From Chitinophagales bacterium (GTDB taxonomy: Bacteria; Bacteroidota; Bacteroidia; Chitinophagales; Saprospiraceae), in the NCBI GenBank assembly GCA_013298845.1, contig JAAFJN010000003.1:116989-180988 (forward strand): a stretch of 64,000 nt of DNA. Direction: 5' to 3'. Numbering within the stretch: position 1 is the stretch's first letter; each line of letters starts with the position of its first letter. Of this stretch, positions 41,430 to 50,221 are shown in pieces. Both the position numbers and the translations under genes were made by a program. The notes beneath the pieces are model-generated. The model worked only from the letters and a program-made list of their open reading frames with translations. It was not told the DNA's origin and made no database searches.

Positions 41430-42755
41430 ATGTCATTAATTAGCCGCCTGTTTTCCCCAAAATCCACCAAAAATAGCGATCCCAATCTGCTTTTTGGGCG
41501 CTATTCCGACGCTTACAAAACGGAAGCGCAACAGGCTGCGTGGAACCGTTCCCTGCTGCTGTTTGAAGAAAAACGCCCGCTGGATGCGTACCGCGAAATG
41601 TTGGTTTTTCTCCGCGATGAAGCCGTCAATAATGTCACCTGGACCGAGGACGAAAAAGGGCTTCGTTTCGAGTTCCGGCAGGGGTCGCGCCGCATTACGG
41701 GCCACGCCAACCGCGATACCATCAAGGTCGAAAGCCGAATTGCCTGGGTGGACGAACACAAGGTGAATTTTATGCGGCGACTGGTGGAACAGAACTTTAA
41801 ACTGCGCTATTCGCGGTTTGCCCTCTCGCCCGATAATTGTCTGGTCATTGTTTTTGACAGTTCTACCCGCGACGGCTCGCCTTATAAATTGGTGCAGGCG
41901 TTTATGGAACTGGCCCTCAATGCCGATAAGCAGGACGATATTTTGCTCGAAGAATTTAAAGCGCTGCGCCCCGTGGCCGAGGCAATGGAAATTTTGCCCA
42001 TCCCAGAAAATGAGCGGCGCGTTAAAGTGCAATACATCCGGCAGGAAATACAGGCCATTATGGATGCCTTGGAAAAAGCCCAGCCGGACCCTAATCGTTA
42101 CCCCGGTGGTTACGTGTATTTGATGTTGGGAACGGCGTTTCGCCTCGACTATTTAGTGCGCCCGGAAGGCTACATGATGGATGTTTTGGAGCGGGTGTTC
42201 AAAACCTATTTTACCAAAGACGATAAGTCACCGGCGGTAAAAGTGGAGGCTATGAAAAAACTGTTCCTCAAAATTGTGGATCGCCCCGACGAGGCGCTCA
42301 TGACTGAGTTGTACGATACCGTGAGTACTTTTGGGATCAATCCTGCGGTGGGCCACGACCGGATTCAGTCGCTTATGGACGCTGAATTGCCCAAAATGGA
42401 GTGGCATTTGGAACAAAAACACGGCGAATCCTTACAAATGGCCATTATTCGTTACGCCATGGGGTATGCTTTGTACCATTGCGCACCGCCGCCGCCCGAC
42501 CGCGCTTACCTGCATTTGTTGTACCGCATTACCGATTATCGCTTTTTTCAAAGCCTTGGTTATGCCGAATCGTACCATACCCCGGAAGGTGGCCTCAAAA
42601 AATCGGCCATTGAAGCGGCCATTAAAGAGGTGGCTGAACAATGGCGCGGCCAATTCAAAAAGATAAAGCCGGATACCAACGGCCTGGATTATTCATCGCT
42701 GCCGTTGTTTGCCCGTTCGTATTTAAAAATGGTGCGGAATTTGGATTTGTCGTGA
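41430..42755 (+). CDS. Conserved protein of unknown function (possible YbjN/CesT-like domain)
   Basis: 441 residues, no signal peptide or membrane helix. The segment at about 40-165 (RPLDAYREMLVFLRDEAVNNVTW, then NRDTIKVESRIAWV, FMRRLVEQNFKLRYSRFAL and CLVIVFDSST) has the strand-helix pattern of YbjN or type III chaperone-like folds, seen in many cytoplasmic proteins of unknown role. Helical remainder to about 430, with YPGGYVYLMLGTAF and EWHLEQKHGESLQM. The function is not known. It is a single gene convergent with iscX; the inverted GGGCAGCC palindromes at 42774-42870 lie between them. Confidence 0.6.
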   Translation: MSLISRLFSPKSTKNSDPNLLFGRYSDAYKTEAQQAAWNRSLLLFEEKRPLDAYREMLVFLRDEAVNNVTWTEDEKGLRFEFRQGSRRITGHANRDTIKVESRIAWVDEHKVNFMRRLVEQNFKLRYSRFALSPDNCLVIVFDSSTRDGSPYKLVQAFMELALNADKQDDILLEEFKALRPVAEAMEILPIPENERRVKVQYIRQEIQAIMDALEKAQPDPNRYPGGYVYLMLGTAFRLDYLVRPEGYMMDVLERVFKTYFTKDDKSPAVKVEAMKKLFLKIVDRPDEALMTELYDTVSTFGINPAVGHDRIQSLMDAELPKMEWHLEQKHGESLQMAIIRYAMGYALYHCAPPPPDRAYLHLLYRITDYRFFQSLGYAESYHTPEGGLKKSAIEAAIKEVAEQWRGQFKKIKPDTNGLDYSSLPLFARSYLKMVRNLDLS

Positions 42756-42773
42756 TCCACGCCCCGGCGTGGG

Positions 42774-42870
42774 TAGGGGCAGCCCTCGTGGCTGCCCGAT
42801 CTTGGATAATCCCGGATTTAACAATCCCATCAATGCCACAAGATGGGCAGCCACAAGGGCTGCCCGTACA
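42774..42870. repeat. Pair of inverted GGGCAGCC palindromes
   Basis: GGGGCAGCCCTCGTGGCTGCCC (about 42776-42797) and GGGCAGCCACAAGGGCTGCCC (about 42845-42865) are each palindromic and are inverted relative to each other around about 45 bases. They lie exactly between two convergent genes, so a terminator role is plausible. Confidence 0.8.
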
Positions 42871-42874
42871 CCCG

Positions 42875-43123
42875 CTAGCGGGTTTGGGAGCGCCATTCGT
42901 ACACCCATTTCGCCTGAATTTGTTCCAGGTGTCCTTCGCTGGATTCTTCCTTGGTTCCTTCAAAATTGGGAATTTCGAGAATCCACGTTAACAGGTCGGT
43001 GAACCGAATCCGGTAAATTTTTCCTTCGTTAAACTCCGGGCCAAATCGCTCAAATAATTTCATGGCGATGTCCTCGTGGTCTTCCCAATGAATGGGCATA
43101 TTGTCTATGTCTGAAAAAGGCAT
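42875..43123 (-). CDS. iscX: Fe-S cluster assembly protein IscX
   Basis: 82 residues. IPNFEGTKEESSEGHLEQIQ and WEDHEDIAMKLFERFGPEF match the small acidic IscX (YfhJ) family, which binds IscS and iron and modulates cluster assembly. It lies 74 bases downstream of the ISC-type ferredoxin gene on the same strand, the normal order for fdx-iscX, although the remainder of an isc operon is absent from the window. The ATG at 43123 gives the usual start. Confidence 0.9.
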   Translation of the reverse strand: MPFSDIDNMPIHWEDHEDIAMKLFERFGPEFNEGKIYRIRFTDLLTWILEIPNFEGTKEESSEGHLEQIQAKWVYEWRSQTR

Positions 43124-43197
43124 AATGAATGAGTGTCGTTTTTTTGTTAATTCAGCCCCGAAAAGGGGTAAATATCAGAAAATGGGCAAAACACAAG

Positions 43198-43539
43198 TTA
43201 GTGTTCGTGCCCAATGATCCGCGACTGGTCGGGAATAGTAACCGTCACCACGGCATCATCTTCGAGGATAATGCATTGACAGGCCAAACGGCTTTCCAAA
43301 CGCGGATTGGTTGCGCGATCAATAAAATCTTCCTCCTTATCTGATATTTCTTCGAGGAAATTTTCCCCTTTTTCCACATAGATATGACAGGTAGAGCAGG
43401 CACACACGCCGCCACAGTTGTGGTTGAGGTGCACATCTGCCTCTTCGGTAACTTCTAAAATAGAGGTGTCCGTAAAATCCCCCGTTACCGTCTTGGTGGG
43501 GATTTTGGTATCTTCAAACTGAAAAATGATAGTTGCCAT
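43198..43539 (-). CDS. fdx: [2Fe-2S] ferredoxin, ISC/adrenodoxin type
   Basis: 113 residues. The cluster ligands are Cys42, Cys48, Cys51 (NCGGVCACSTCHIYVE) and Cys87 (RLACQC), in the CX5CX2C...C spacing of Fdx/adrenodoxin proteins. The segment FLEEISDKEEDFIDRA between them is the interaction helix. It supplies electrons for Fe-S cluster assembly or to oxygenases. A CAAAAGTA (TACTTTTG on minus) box at 43551-43558 could be its -7 element. It is followed by iscX. Confidence 0.93.
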   Translation of the reverse strand: MATIIFQFEDTKIPTKTVTGDFTDTSILEVTEEADVHLNHNCGGVCACSTCHIYVEKGENFLEEISDKEEDFIDRATNPRLESRLACQCIILEDDAVVTVTIPDQSRIIGHEH

Positions 43540-43592
43540 ATAAAACGGCGCAAAAGTAGCGCAAATTGACGCAACAAACGCTACTGCCCGAT

Positions 43593-44618
43593 TTATTGTT
43601 CTGAAAAAAGTGGATTTCTTACAAATTCCTCGTCGTCCAATGTTTTCAAAAAAGCGATAATATCCAATTTCTGCTGGGCCGACAACGAAAAACCCAATTG
43701 TCCGTTGGGTTGAATCAACAACGGATCGAGGTTGCGCGACATTTCCAAACCGCCGGTGTAATGGTCCAATACCGCTTCGAGGCTGGCTTTTTTGCCATCG
43801 TGCATGTAGGGTTTGGTGTACGTCAGGTTGCGCAGCGAAGGCACCCGGAATACGCCCAGGTCGGCAGAGTCAAGCGAAATTTCAAAACGACCTTTGTCGC
43901 GGTCGTAGTTTTTGGTTAAGCCATTATCGCGGAAACTAAAATCGGTAAACAACGGCTCTTGGTGGCAGGTGGTGCAATTTTGTTTAAATAATTCGTAACC
44001 ACGGGCTTCTTCGGCGGTGAATTGGGCGTTGTTTTCGCCGCGTTGCACCTGGTCATATTTGGAATTGGCGCTAATTAATCCACCCATAAACTGCGCCAGG
44101 GCAAACAAAAACCGCCCCGAAGTCACTTCTTCGGTGCCATAAGCGGCTTTAAATAGGGGCGGATAAGCGGGGTCATTTTTTATTTTTTCCAATACATTGG
44201 CGGGGCTTTCGTCCATTTCCACCGGACTGGTAATGGCATTAATGGCCACTAATTCTAAATTTTGTACGCCACCATCCCAAAAAAAGAGCGGTTCCCACAA
44301 CATATTTTGTACGGGCAAACTGTTGCGCCGCCCCAACTTGTTATCAATCCCGTGACTCACCACGTGGCCGTGTTGGGTAAATGCAGAGGTGGGAATATGG
44401 CACGACCCGCACGAGGTGCTGTTGTCGCGGCTCAGTTGTGGGTCGTAAAATATTTTGCGGCCCAATTCAAACCCTTCTTTGGTAATGGGGCGGTTGGCAA
44501 CGTCAAAATGGGGTTTGGGGAAATTGGAAGGCAATTCCAATGACCACTCGTCTTGTGGTGCCTCTTTACAAGCAGCAAACAAAACGATCATAAATAAAGG
44601 AAAAACAAAACGATACAT
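43593..44618 (-). CDS. Di-heme cytochrome c peroxidase / MauG-MbnH-type lipoprotein
   Basis: 341 residues from the ATG at 44618, which gives a lipoprotein signal MYRFVFPLFMIVLFAAC (Cys17); the longer frame starts within the minisatellite. Two CxxCH heme-c sites are present: CGSCHIPTSAF and CTTCHQEPLF. FELGRKIFYDPQLSRDNSTSC and SLRNLTYTKPYMHDG are typical of bacterial di-heme peroxidases and the MauG relatives. In a standard peroxidase it would reduce peroxide. However, it shares an operon with an MbnP gene, and MbnH (a MauG relative) is the enzyme that oxidises a Trp of MbnP. That role is inferred from neighbourhood. Confidence 0.9.
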   Translation of the reverse strand: MYRFVFPLFMIVLFAACKEAPQDEWSLELPSNFPKPHFDVANRPITKEGFELGRKIFYDPQLSRDNSTSCGSCHIPTSAFTQHGHVVSHGIDNKLGRRNSLPVQNMLWEPLFFWDGGVQNLELVAINAITSPVEMDESPANVLEKIKNDPAYPPLFKAAYGTEEVTSGRFLFALAQFMGGLISANSKYDQVQRGENNAQFTAEEARGYELFKQNCTTCHQEPLFTDFSFRDNGLTKNYDRDKGRFEISLDSADLGVFRVPSLRNLTYTKPYMHDGKKASLEAVLDHYTGGLEMSRNLDPLLIQPNGQLGFSLSAQQKLDIIAFLKTLDDEEFVRNPLFSEQ

Positions 44619-44642
44619 GGTGTATATTTGGATGGATGAGTT

Positions 44643-44892
44643 TTGAACCGTCGAACATTTGAACATCGAACATTTGAACACCGAACACCGAACACCGAAT
44701 TTTGAACACCAAAGTAATATTAATTGGATAAGGTTAAAATACTCCGTAATGCATTAATTCCGTGTTGAAGCGACAATTGCCTAAATCACAGGTTCATAGC
44801 GCTGATGTCTGAATGTAGTGAGGTGGCCTCACCAGCAGACACTTCGATGTTCAAAATTCGGTGTTCGGTGTTCGGTGTTCAAATGTTCAAAA
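44643..44892. repeat. GAACACC minisatellite arms in inverted order
   Basis: A run of GAACATTTGAACATCGAACA and GAACACCGAACACC units at about 44650-44712 faces its inverted copy (GGTGTTCGGTGTTCAAATG) at about 44845-44888. About 130 unrelated bases lie between. The same family flanks 58289-58553. It is located between two cotranscribed genes, so it is transcribed and could fold into a long stem. Confidence 0.85.
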
Positions 44893-44913
44893 TAAAGTTA
44901 CCCGAACGCGTTC

Positions 44914-45762
44914 TTAGTTGTGGATATGATCCAGCGTAAACATATCCGCGTAGTTGTTCGCCAATGTTTTAGAAAAATCACCCCAGTGCATAACGGGGTT
45001 ATCGGCCACTTTGAAACTGGTTGGAGCCGTAAAAATTTCCAAAACATTCACGTAAACGTGCGCGTGTGGTTCTACGCCTTCGCTCGTGCCACCGTGGCTG
45101 TGACCGCTGCCCAATTGACCTACTTGCGCCAATTCGCCGGATTTTTCCAAAGTCACCGTTTTGATATTGTTCATGGTTGGGCTGGCGGGGTTATTGCCAC
45201 CGTATCCACCCACGTGGTAAACAACATCGCGCTCCTGCGTTGAAGGATCAATGGGGGCCTGCGGAGAAGTACCCTCTACTTTTACGAAGATATAACCAGA
45301 GTTCCAGGCCCAGTACATACCAGCCGCGTTGGTCACCGGATCAAGTGCCGCCGGGCGTTGTTCGGCCGGAGTTGCACTCATCAAACTGTCCACACCAATC
45401 GTGAAACGCACTGATTTGTACGCGCCACCGGGGATGTTTTCCAGTTTAACTTCGTTGGCAACCCCATTTTCGTGTTGAATGAGGAAATAGCAATCGTTTT
45501 TAGGTACGATGTACTCGCTGCCATCTTCTCTTACCAACACGAAGTTGCTCACAAAATAGTTGAACTTGCTGAACTTGATGGTATCGCCCGCTGCAGTGAC
45601 GTAGTTGGTACCAAGGTTAAATGGCACGCTGCCGGCCTGGTGGTCCATTTCAACCACGAGACTTCCTTTTTCAGCGTATTCTGCTTCATCGTGGTCGTGG
45701 CAAGCAGTAACCGTCATCATCGAAATTGCCGCTAAAGCAGCCAAAAAATGTACTTTTTTCAT
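44914..45762 (-). CDS. MbnP-family copper-binding lipoprotein
   Basis: 282 residues with a lipoprotein signal (ALAAISMMTVTAC, Cys21) followed directly by a His/Asp/Glu-rich stretch (HDHDEAEYAEKG). MbnP hallmarks include FNLGTNYVTAAGDTIKFSKFNYFVSNF, GMYWAWNSGYIFVKVEG and late SFKVADNPVMHWG. In the methanotroph MbnP, a Trp in the WxW motif is oxidised to kynurenine and helps bind copper; here the candidates are Trp151 and Trp153. A GSGHSHGGTSEG insert adds histidines. It probably binds a metal at the periplasmic face. It is followed by the di-heme peroxidase gene and preceded by an outer-membrane barrel gene. Confidence 0.88.
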   Translation of the reverse strand: MKKVHFLAALAAISMMTVTACHDHDEAEYAEKGSLVVEMDHQAGSVPFNLGTNYVTAAGDTIKFSKFNYFVSNFVLVREDGSEYIVPKNDCYFLIQHENGVANEVKLENIPGGAYKSVRFTIGVDSLMSATPAEQRPAALDPVTNAAGMYWAWNSGYIFVKVEGTSPQAPIDPSTQERDVVYHVGGYGGNNPASPTMNNIKTVTLEKSGELAQVGQLGSGHSHGGTSEGVEPHAHVYVNVLEIFTAPTSFKVADNPVMHWGDFSKTLANNYADMFTLDHIHN

Positions 45763-45798
45763 AAAAAATTAAAAAATTAAAACGTATGTTTTTGTGAA

Positions 45799-46770
45799 TT
45801 AATGTGCGAAATCTTGCGTGGGAATGGGTGTGGGAATGGTAACGGGCTGCATCTTTCGGGTACGGCCTAAAGCGTAGGCTACACCCACCTGTAAGCGCGG
45901 GCGCGGCGTAACAAATCCTTGCGCCAACGCCGAATGAACGGGAATTTGGGTGCTGGCACTGAGGGTCATTTTACCCACGAATACATCCAGACCGGCCCCG
46001 GCAAACCAGGCTTCACCGCCCGATTCACTCAGGTACGAGGAGCCGTCGTAGTCTTTTCGGGCTTTTTCGTGTTGGGCGTTGAGGTGCGGCACCCAAACCG
46101 TGTTTTTGATACTTTTAGTCCAAAAAACGCGCGCCGAGCGGGTTGTTCGGTTGCCAAACCTGTATTCGTTTAGCCCAACGGCCAATCGTTGGTGCGCGCC
46201 TTCCAAAAGCACCCCTACCGAGCGGTATTTGAACAGGTAAAGCGCCGAAAACAGCGCATGAACATTGCCAGTGCCGGGTTGTACATTGGCGTGGAATGCT
46301 TCACCTTCTGCACTGGTGCGGTTGGTGGCACCCGTGGGCAACGATGCCCCCGTGCCCACGAGCAAATAATGTTGCCAAACCCTGGATTTGGAAAAAGGAA
46401 GTACCGAAACGTGGCCCCAAAGGCTGGCATCGCCCAATCCGTTAATGTTCTGGTGCGTACCATCGTCAATGGTGCGTTGGTTGTACCGGAGTGGCACAAT
46501 GCCGGATAACTGAAGGCGGCGGTTAATCTGCCAACGCCCCCACAATTCTGCCGTCTGGAAGTGTTCTAATGCGCCGTAGCCGCTCCCGTGCGGACGAGAA
46601 CGATAGGCTTGCGAATACCAACGAGCACCCACGATATGCTTTTGTGTAAGCGCCAGAAGACCCGTTTGGGTACTGCCCGCCGCACAGCCGCAAATATCGC
46701 AAGCGTGTACACTGGTAGATGCCAGCATTTGAACACCACACAGCAGCAGCGTGCTGTATAGTAGTTTCAT
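45799..46770 (-). CDS. Outer membrane beta-barrel with N-terminal CDICGC motif
   Basis: 323 residues. A signal peptide (MKLLYSTLLLCGVQMLASTSVHA) precedes mature ACDICGCAAGSTQTG, a Cys-rich metal-binding-like tag at the very N-terminus. The rest is a predicted barrel of alternating strands (GARWYSQAYRS, LQLSGIVPLRYN, HYLLVGTGASLPTG, MTLSASTQIPVH, LQVGVAYALG). It could carry substrate across the outer membrane or act as a binding partner of MbnP; the function is unproven. It sits 36 bases before mbnP and 99 after the small CNGSC protein gene, so all four genes to 43593 are likely one operon. Confidence 0.78.
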   Translation of the reverse strand: MKLLYSTLLLCGVQMLASTSVHACDICGCAAGSTQTGLLALTQKHIVGARWYSQAYRSRPHGSGYGALEHFQTAELWGRWQINRRLQLSGIVPLRYNQRTIDDGTHQNINGLGDASLWGHVSVLPFSKSRVWQHYLLVGTGASLPTGATNRTSAEGEAFHANVQPGTGNVHALFSALYLFKYRSVGVLLEGAHQRLAVGLNEYRFGNRTTRSARVFWTKSIKNTVWVPHLNAQHEKARKDYDGSSYLSESGGEAWFAGAGLDVFVGKMTLSASTQIPVHSALAQGFVTPRPRLQVGVAYALGRTRKMQPVTIPTPIPTQDFAH

Positions 46771-46869
46771 AAAAAGGAATTAAAAAATCAGGAAATTACG
46801 TAGCGTACGGCCTTGTTGGGGCAATTGGCCCAACAACGGAATAAACAGGTACGCTAAAATAAAAGGGAA

Positions 46870-47280
46870 TTAACACGGAGGATGAAAAACACCACTGACC
46901 ACGAGGCGTTGCGCCAAGGGCCGACAGGTATAACCTTTTTGGGTGGAATAAATATCGTTGGGGGTAAGTGGTACTAAAAGCGCAGCGGAGACCGGCGTAT
47001 AATCAAATCCGAAGGAGTCCAACGCTTTTTTGAGTGGTAATACCGGGGCTTCCGGGCTTTCGTTGCCGGCCATTTCGTCAACGGCGCAACAATCGGCTTT
47101 TTGCAGGGCTTTATTCAAGACGCAGGAGCCGTTACACTCCATTTCGGGTTTGTCCCGGTTTTCGCATAAGGTAGTGGCAATGTAGTCTTGGTTTTGGAAA
47201 TACCACGCCCAGACCCCTATTTTTAAACAATAGGGAACCAATAAAAGTATAACCAATGACGATGCCAATATGCGTTTCAT
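46870..47280 (-). CDS. Small membrane-anchored cysteine-rich protein (CNGxC type)
   Basis: 136 residues. One N-terminal helix (ILASSLVILLLVPYCLKIG) is followed by the conserved pattern YIATTLCENRDKPEMECNGSCVLNKAL, which I recognise from conserved hypothetical proteins of Bacteroidota near metal genes, and then KADCC. The C-terminus is hydrophobic and ends PPC. The paired Cys suggest metal or disulfide chemistry outside the cytoplasm. It leads the MbnP-like operon. A TACATTTG-like box (47289-47296 on the opposite strand reading) lies just upstream. The role is not known. Confidence 0.65.
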   Translation of the reverse strand: MKRILASSLVILLLVPYCLKIGVWAWYFQNQDYIATTLCENRDKPEMECNGSCVLNKALQKADCCAVDEMAGNESPEAPVLPLKKALDSFGFDYTPVSAALLVPLTPNDIYSTQKGYTCRPLAQRLVVSGVFHPPC

Positions 47281-47329
47281 TACAAAGGCAAATGTACGCT
47301 GAATAAGTTACAAGCAGCCTATAAAAGTA

Positions 47330-47367
47330 AAGGGTATGGCTATTTTTTTACACTTAGCCATATCCTT
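47330..47367 (-). terminator. Probable terminator downstream of parC
   Basis: AAGGGTATGGCTA (47330-47342) and TAGCCATATCCTT (47355-47367) form a 13-base stem with one wobble. On the minus strand it is followed by TTTACTTTTAT. It is AT-rich and therefore weaker than the other terminators here. Confidence 0.5.
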
Positions 47368-47375
47368 GAACAATT

Positions 47376-50072
47376 TTATAAATCAATGGTATCGCCCGGT
47401 TTAAACTTCTGCGCGGGCGTTGGTTTGGTGGCTGGTGCATCTTCCACTTCACCGAATAAATTTACCTGGTGTACTTCGGGTGCGGCCGGAGCGGCGGGTG
47501 CTACAACCGGTTCCGGTTTGGCGGCGGCGGGCGCGGCCACTTCTTTTACGGCCGTCAGTAATTGATCACTGAGTTTGTTGCCCACGGCTTTCCAGCCTTT
47601 TACGTCCATAAAATCGCCGAGGGAAATTTCACCGGTCATGGGTTTTCCCTTAATTTTCATGGTGTACTTAATGCGTGGGTTTTCGGCCACGGAACCGTAC
47701 AACAATTTCGATTTGGGGTGATCGGTCAGGAACGAATAACGCTCTTTAATTTTAGTGGTTTCAATGTGGAACCGTTTCACCATTGTCCAGCCTTTGTGCC
47801 CGTCGTAATGCAAAGCACTAATGGCTACTTGAGGACTCAGGCGACCAACGTGCAAAATCTCCTTCATATCGAAACGTTGGTTGAGATCGGTGTCGGTCAC
47901 CTCGTAGGAACCATCGTTGTACAAAATCAGGATATTGTCGCCGGTGTCAAATTCGCCCAGTAATGCGCCGCGCTCCTGGATATTGAGTCGGCCGGTTACG
48001 TTGTCGAACCAAAGTTTACGCGCCCCGATGGTGCTTTTCCCGGCTTCTTTTTGTTTAATGCCCCGGACCGGGTATTTGGTCAAAATATTCCCCTGTGCAT
48101 CGCGGCCTTTAATGCCCATTTCGCCAAAATCGTAGTCAAATACCTTAATTTTAGCCGTTGAACCGGCGCTAAGCGTAACGTTTACAATTTCACTTTCACC
48201 GTTGGGGTTGGCCGTCAGGTACAGGATTTTGGAACCCTTTCCGGTGCCGCCCACGTGGTATTCTTTATCGCGGGTAATGGCGGTGACGTTAAACCGTTTG
48301 GCCATGGTGCGCCCAGAGCCACCATCCACGTACACCAGATTATAGGTGGTGCGTTCGTCGTTCTTTTTCCACACGTCCACGTGGATAATGTCTTTGCCCA
48401 CGAATATTTTATCGCCCACGCGTACCACTTTCATCACGCCGTCGCGGCGGAAAACGATGATATCGTCAATGTCGGAGCAATCGCACACAAAATCGTCTTT
48501 TTTGAGGCTGGTACCAATAAAACCGTCGGTGCGGTTCACGTACAATTTGGCGTTATTGGCCACTACTTCGGTTGCCCGGATTTCGTCAAACACCGCGATT
48601 TCGGTTTTGCGTTCGCGTCCTTTGCCGTATTTGGCCAAAAGATCGTCGAAATAAGCAATGGCGTAATCCGTCAGGTGCGCGAGGTTGTGCAACACCTGTT
48701 CCAGTTCGGCGCTCAATTTGGCCATGTCTTCGTCGGCCTTGAACGAGTTGTACTTGGAAATGCGTTTGATTCGGATTTCCGTCAGGCGCCCAATATCTTC
48801 TTCGGTAACGTCGCGGAGGAGTTTAATACGTTTGGTTTCTTTGTCGTATCCCGGTTCGGAGGGCGTAACGACGTATTTTTTTAACCCTTTATCAATCGTT
48901 TCCACCACCGATTCCCAGGTTTCGCACTCTTCAATGTCACGGTAGATCCGGTTGGTGATGAATATTTTTTCCAACGAAGCAAAATGGAGTTTTTCCTCCA
49001 GTTCATTTTTGCGAATTTCCAGTTCCATCCGCAACAACTCTTTGGTGTTTTCGGTGGAAATGCGGAGTAACTCGTTCACGTCGGTAAACAACGGACGGTT
49101 ATCCTGAATGACGCAACAGTTGGGCGAAATACTCACCTCGCAGTTGGTAAACGCGTACAAAGCGTCAATGGTCACGTCGGGGGAAACGCCGGCTTGCAGT
49201 TCAATTTCGATGTCCACATCGGCGGCCGTTTTATCAATGACCTTTTTGACTTTGATTTGACCTTTATCGTTGGCCTTCAAAATGCTTTCGATCAGGTCGG
49301 AGACGTACACGCCGTAGGGAATTTCGGTGATTTGCAGCGTTTTTTTGTCAATTTCGCGAATTCGGGCGCGTACCCGGATTTTGCCGCCGCGACCGCCGCC
49401 GTTGTAATTGGCGACATCTACCAGTCCACCCGTGGGGAAATCGGGGTGTAAATCGGTTTTGCGGCCTTTTAATACGGCGATACTGGCCTTAATCAGTTCG
49501 ATAAAGTTGTGCGGCATCACCTTGGTGCTCAAACCGACGGCAATACCATCTACGCCGTGGGCCAGCAGCAGCGGGAATTTCATGGGCAGGTTCACCGGCT
49601 CGCGTTTACGGCCGTCGTAACTCAGTTGCCACACGGTGGTGTCGTGGTTAAACGCCACGTCGAGGGCAAATTTGGTCAAACGCGCCTCAATATAACGCGG
49701 GGCGGCGGCATCGTCGCCCGTGCGGTAATCGCCCCAGTTGCCCTGGCAATCAATAATTAATTCTTTTTGGCCAATGTTCACCATCGCCTCCCCAATGGCC
49801 GCATCGCCGTGGGGGTGGTATTGCATGGTTTGACCAATGAGGTTGGCTACTTTGTGGTAACGCCCGTCGTGCTGCTCGAACATGGCGTGCAGAATACGCC
49901 GCTGAACGGGTTTCAAGCCGTCTTCCATGGCGGGTACTGCACGCTCCAGAATAACGTAAGAAGCGTAGTCCAGAAAGTAGTTTTGATACATTCCGGACAG
50001 TGTAATAATCTGATCTTCACCACTTTGTGAAGTAGTGGGTGGTGGTGCTGTATCTTTTTGACGCTTGGCCAT
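47376..50072 (-). CDS. parC: DNA topoisomerase IV subunit A (ParC/GyrA family)
   Basis: 898 residues from the ATG at 50072 (MAKRQKDTAPP); 17 codons upstream are unlikely to be used. The winged-helix breakage-reunion domain has MEDGLKPVQRRILHAM, YHPHGDAAIGEAMV and the catalytic Tyr127 in APRYIEARL. A tower/coiled-coil region follows (SFKADEDMAKLSAELEQVLHNL), then a C-terminal beta-pinwheel (GFIGTSLKKDDF, MKVVRVGD, RTMAKRFNVTAITRDKEYH) without a perfect GyrA-box. That favours ParC over GyrA. An Ala/Pro-rich tail ends the protein. It decatenates chromosomes together with ParE, which is not in the window. Confidence 0.93.
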   Translation of the reverse strand: MAKRQKDTAPPPTTSQSGEDQIITLSGMYQNYFLDYASYVILERAVPAMEDGLKPVQRRILHAMFEQHDGRYHKVANLIGQTMQYHPHGDAAIGEAMVNIGQKELIIDCQGNWGDYRTGDDAAAPRYIEARLTKFALDVAFNHDTTVWQLSYDGRKREPVNLPMKFPLLLAHGVDGIAVGLSTKVMPHNFIELIKASIAVLKGRKTDLHPDFPTGGLVDVANYNGGGRGGKIRVRARIREIDKKTLQITEIPYGVYVSDLIESILKANDKGQIKVKKVIDKTAADVDIEIELQAGVSPDVTIDALYAFTNCEVSISPNCCVIQDNRPLFTDVNELLRISTENTKELLRMELEIRKNELEEKLHFASLEKIFITNRIYRDIEECETWESVVETIDKGLKKYVVTPSEPGYDKETKRIKLLRDVTEEDIGRLTEIRIKRISKYNSFKADEDMAKLSAELEQVLHNLAHLTDYAIAYFDDLLAKYGKGRERKTEIAVFDEIRATEVVANNAKLYVNRTDGFIGTSLKKDDFVCDCSDIDDIIVFRRDGVMKVVRVGDKIFVGKDIIHVDVWKKNDERTTYNLVYVDGGSGRTMAKRFNVTAITRDKEYHVGGTGKGSKILYLTANPNGESEIVNVTLSAGSTAKIKVFDYDFGEMGIKGRDAQGNILTKYPVRGIKQKEAGKSTIGARKLWFDNVTGRLNIQERGALLGEFDTGDNILILYNDGSYEVTDTDLNQRFDMKEILHVGRLSPQVAISALHYDGHKGWTMVKRFHIETTKIKERYSFLTDHPKSKLLYGSVAENPRIKYTMKIKGKPMTGEISLGDFMDVKGWKAVGNKLSDQLLTAVKEVAAPAAAKPEPVVAPAAPAAPEVHQVNLFGEVEDAPATKPTPAQKFKPGDTIDL

Positions 50073-50221
50073 TTGTTGAATATTTGATTGCAAAGGGACG
50101 GCAATTGCCGCGCTCCTGTCCATTATCGGGGGGCAAAAGTAATGGTTTTAGTAAACTTTTTTAAAAAAAATTGTTTTAAACAAATTCTTTTAGAGGCATT
50201 TTGTCAGAATCCTGGTTCTGA

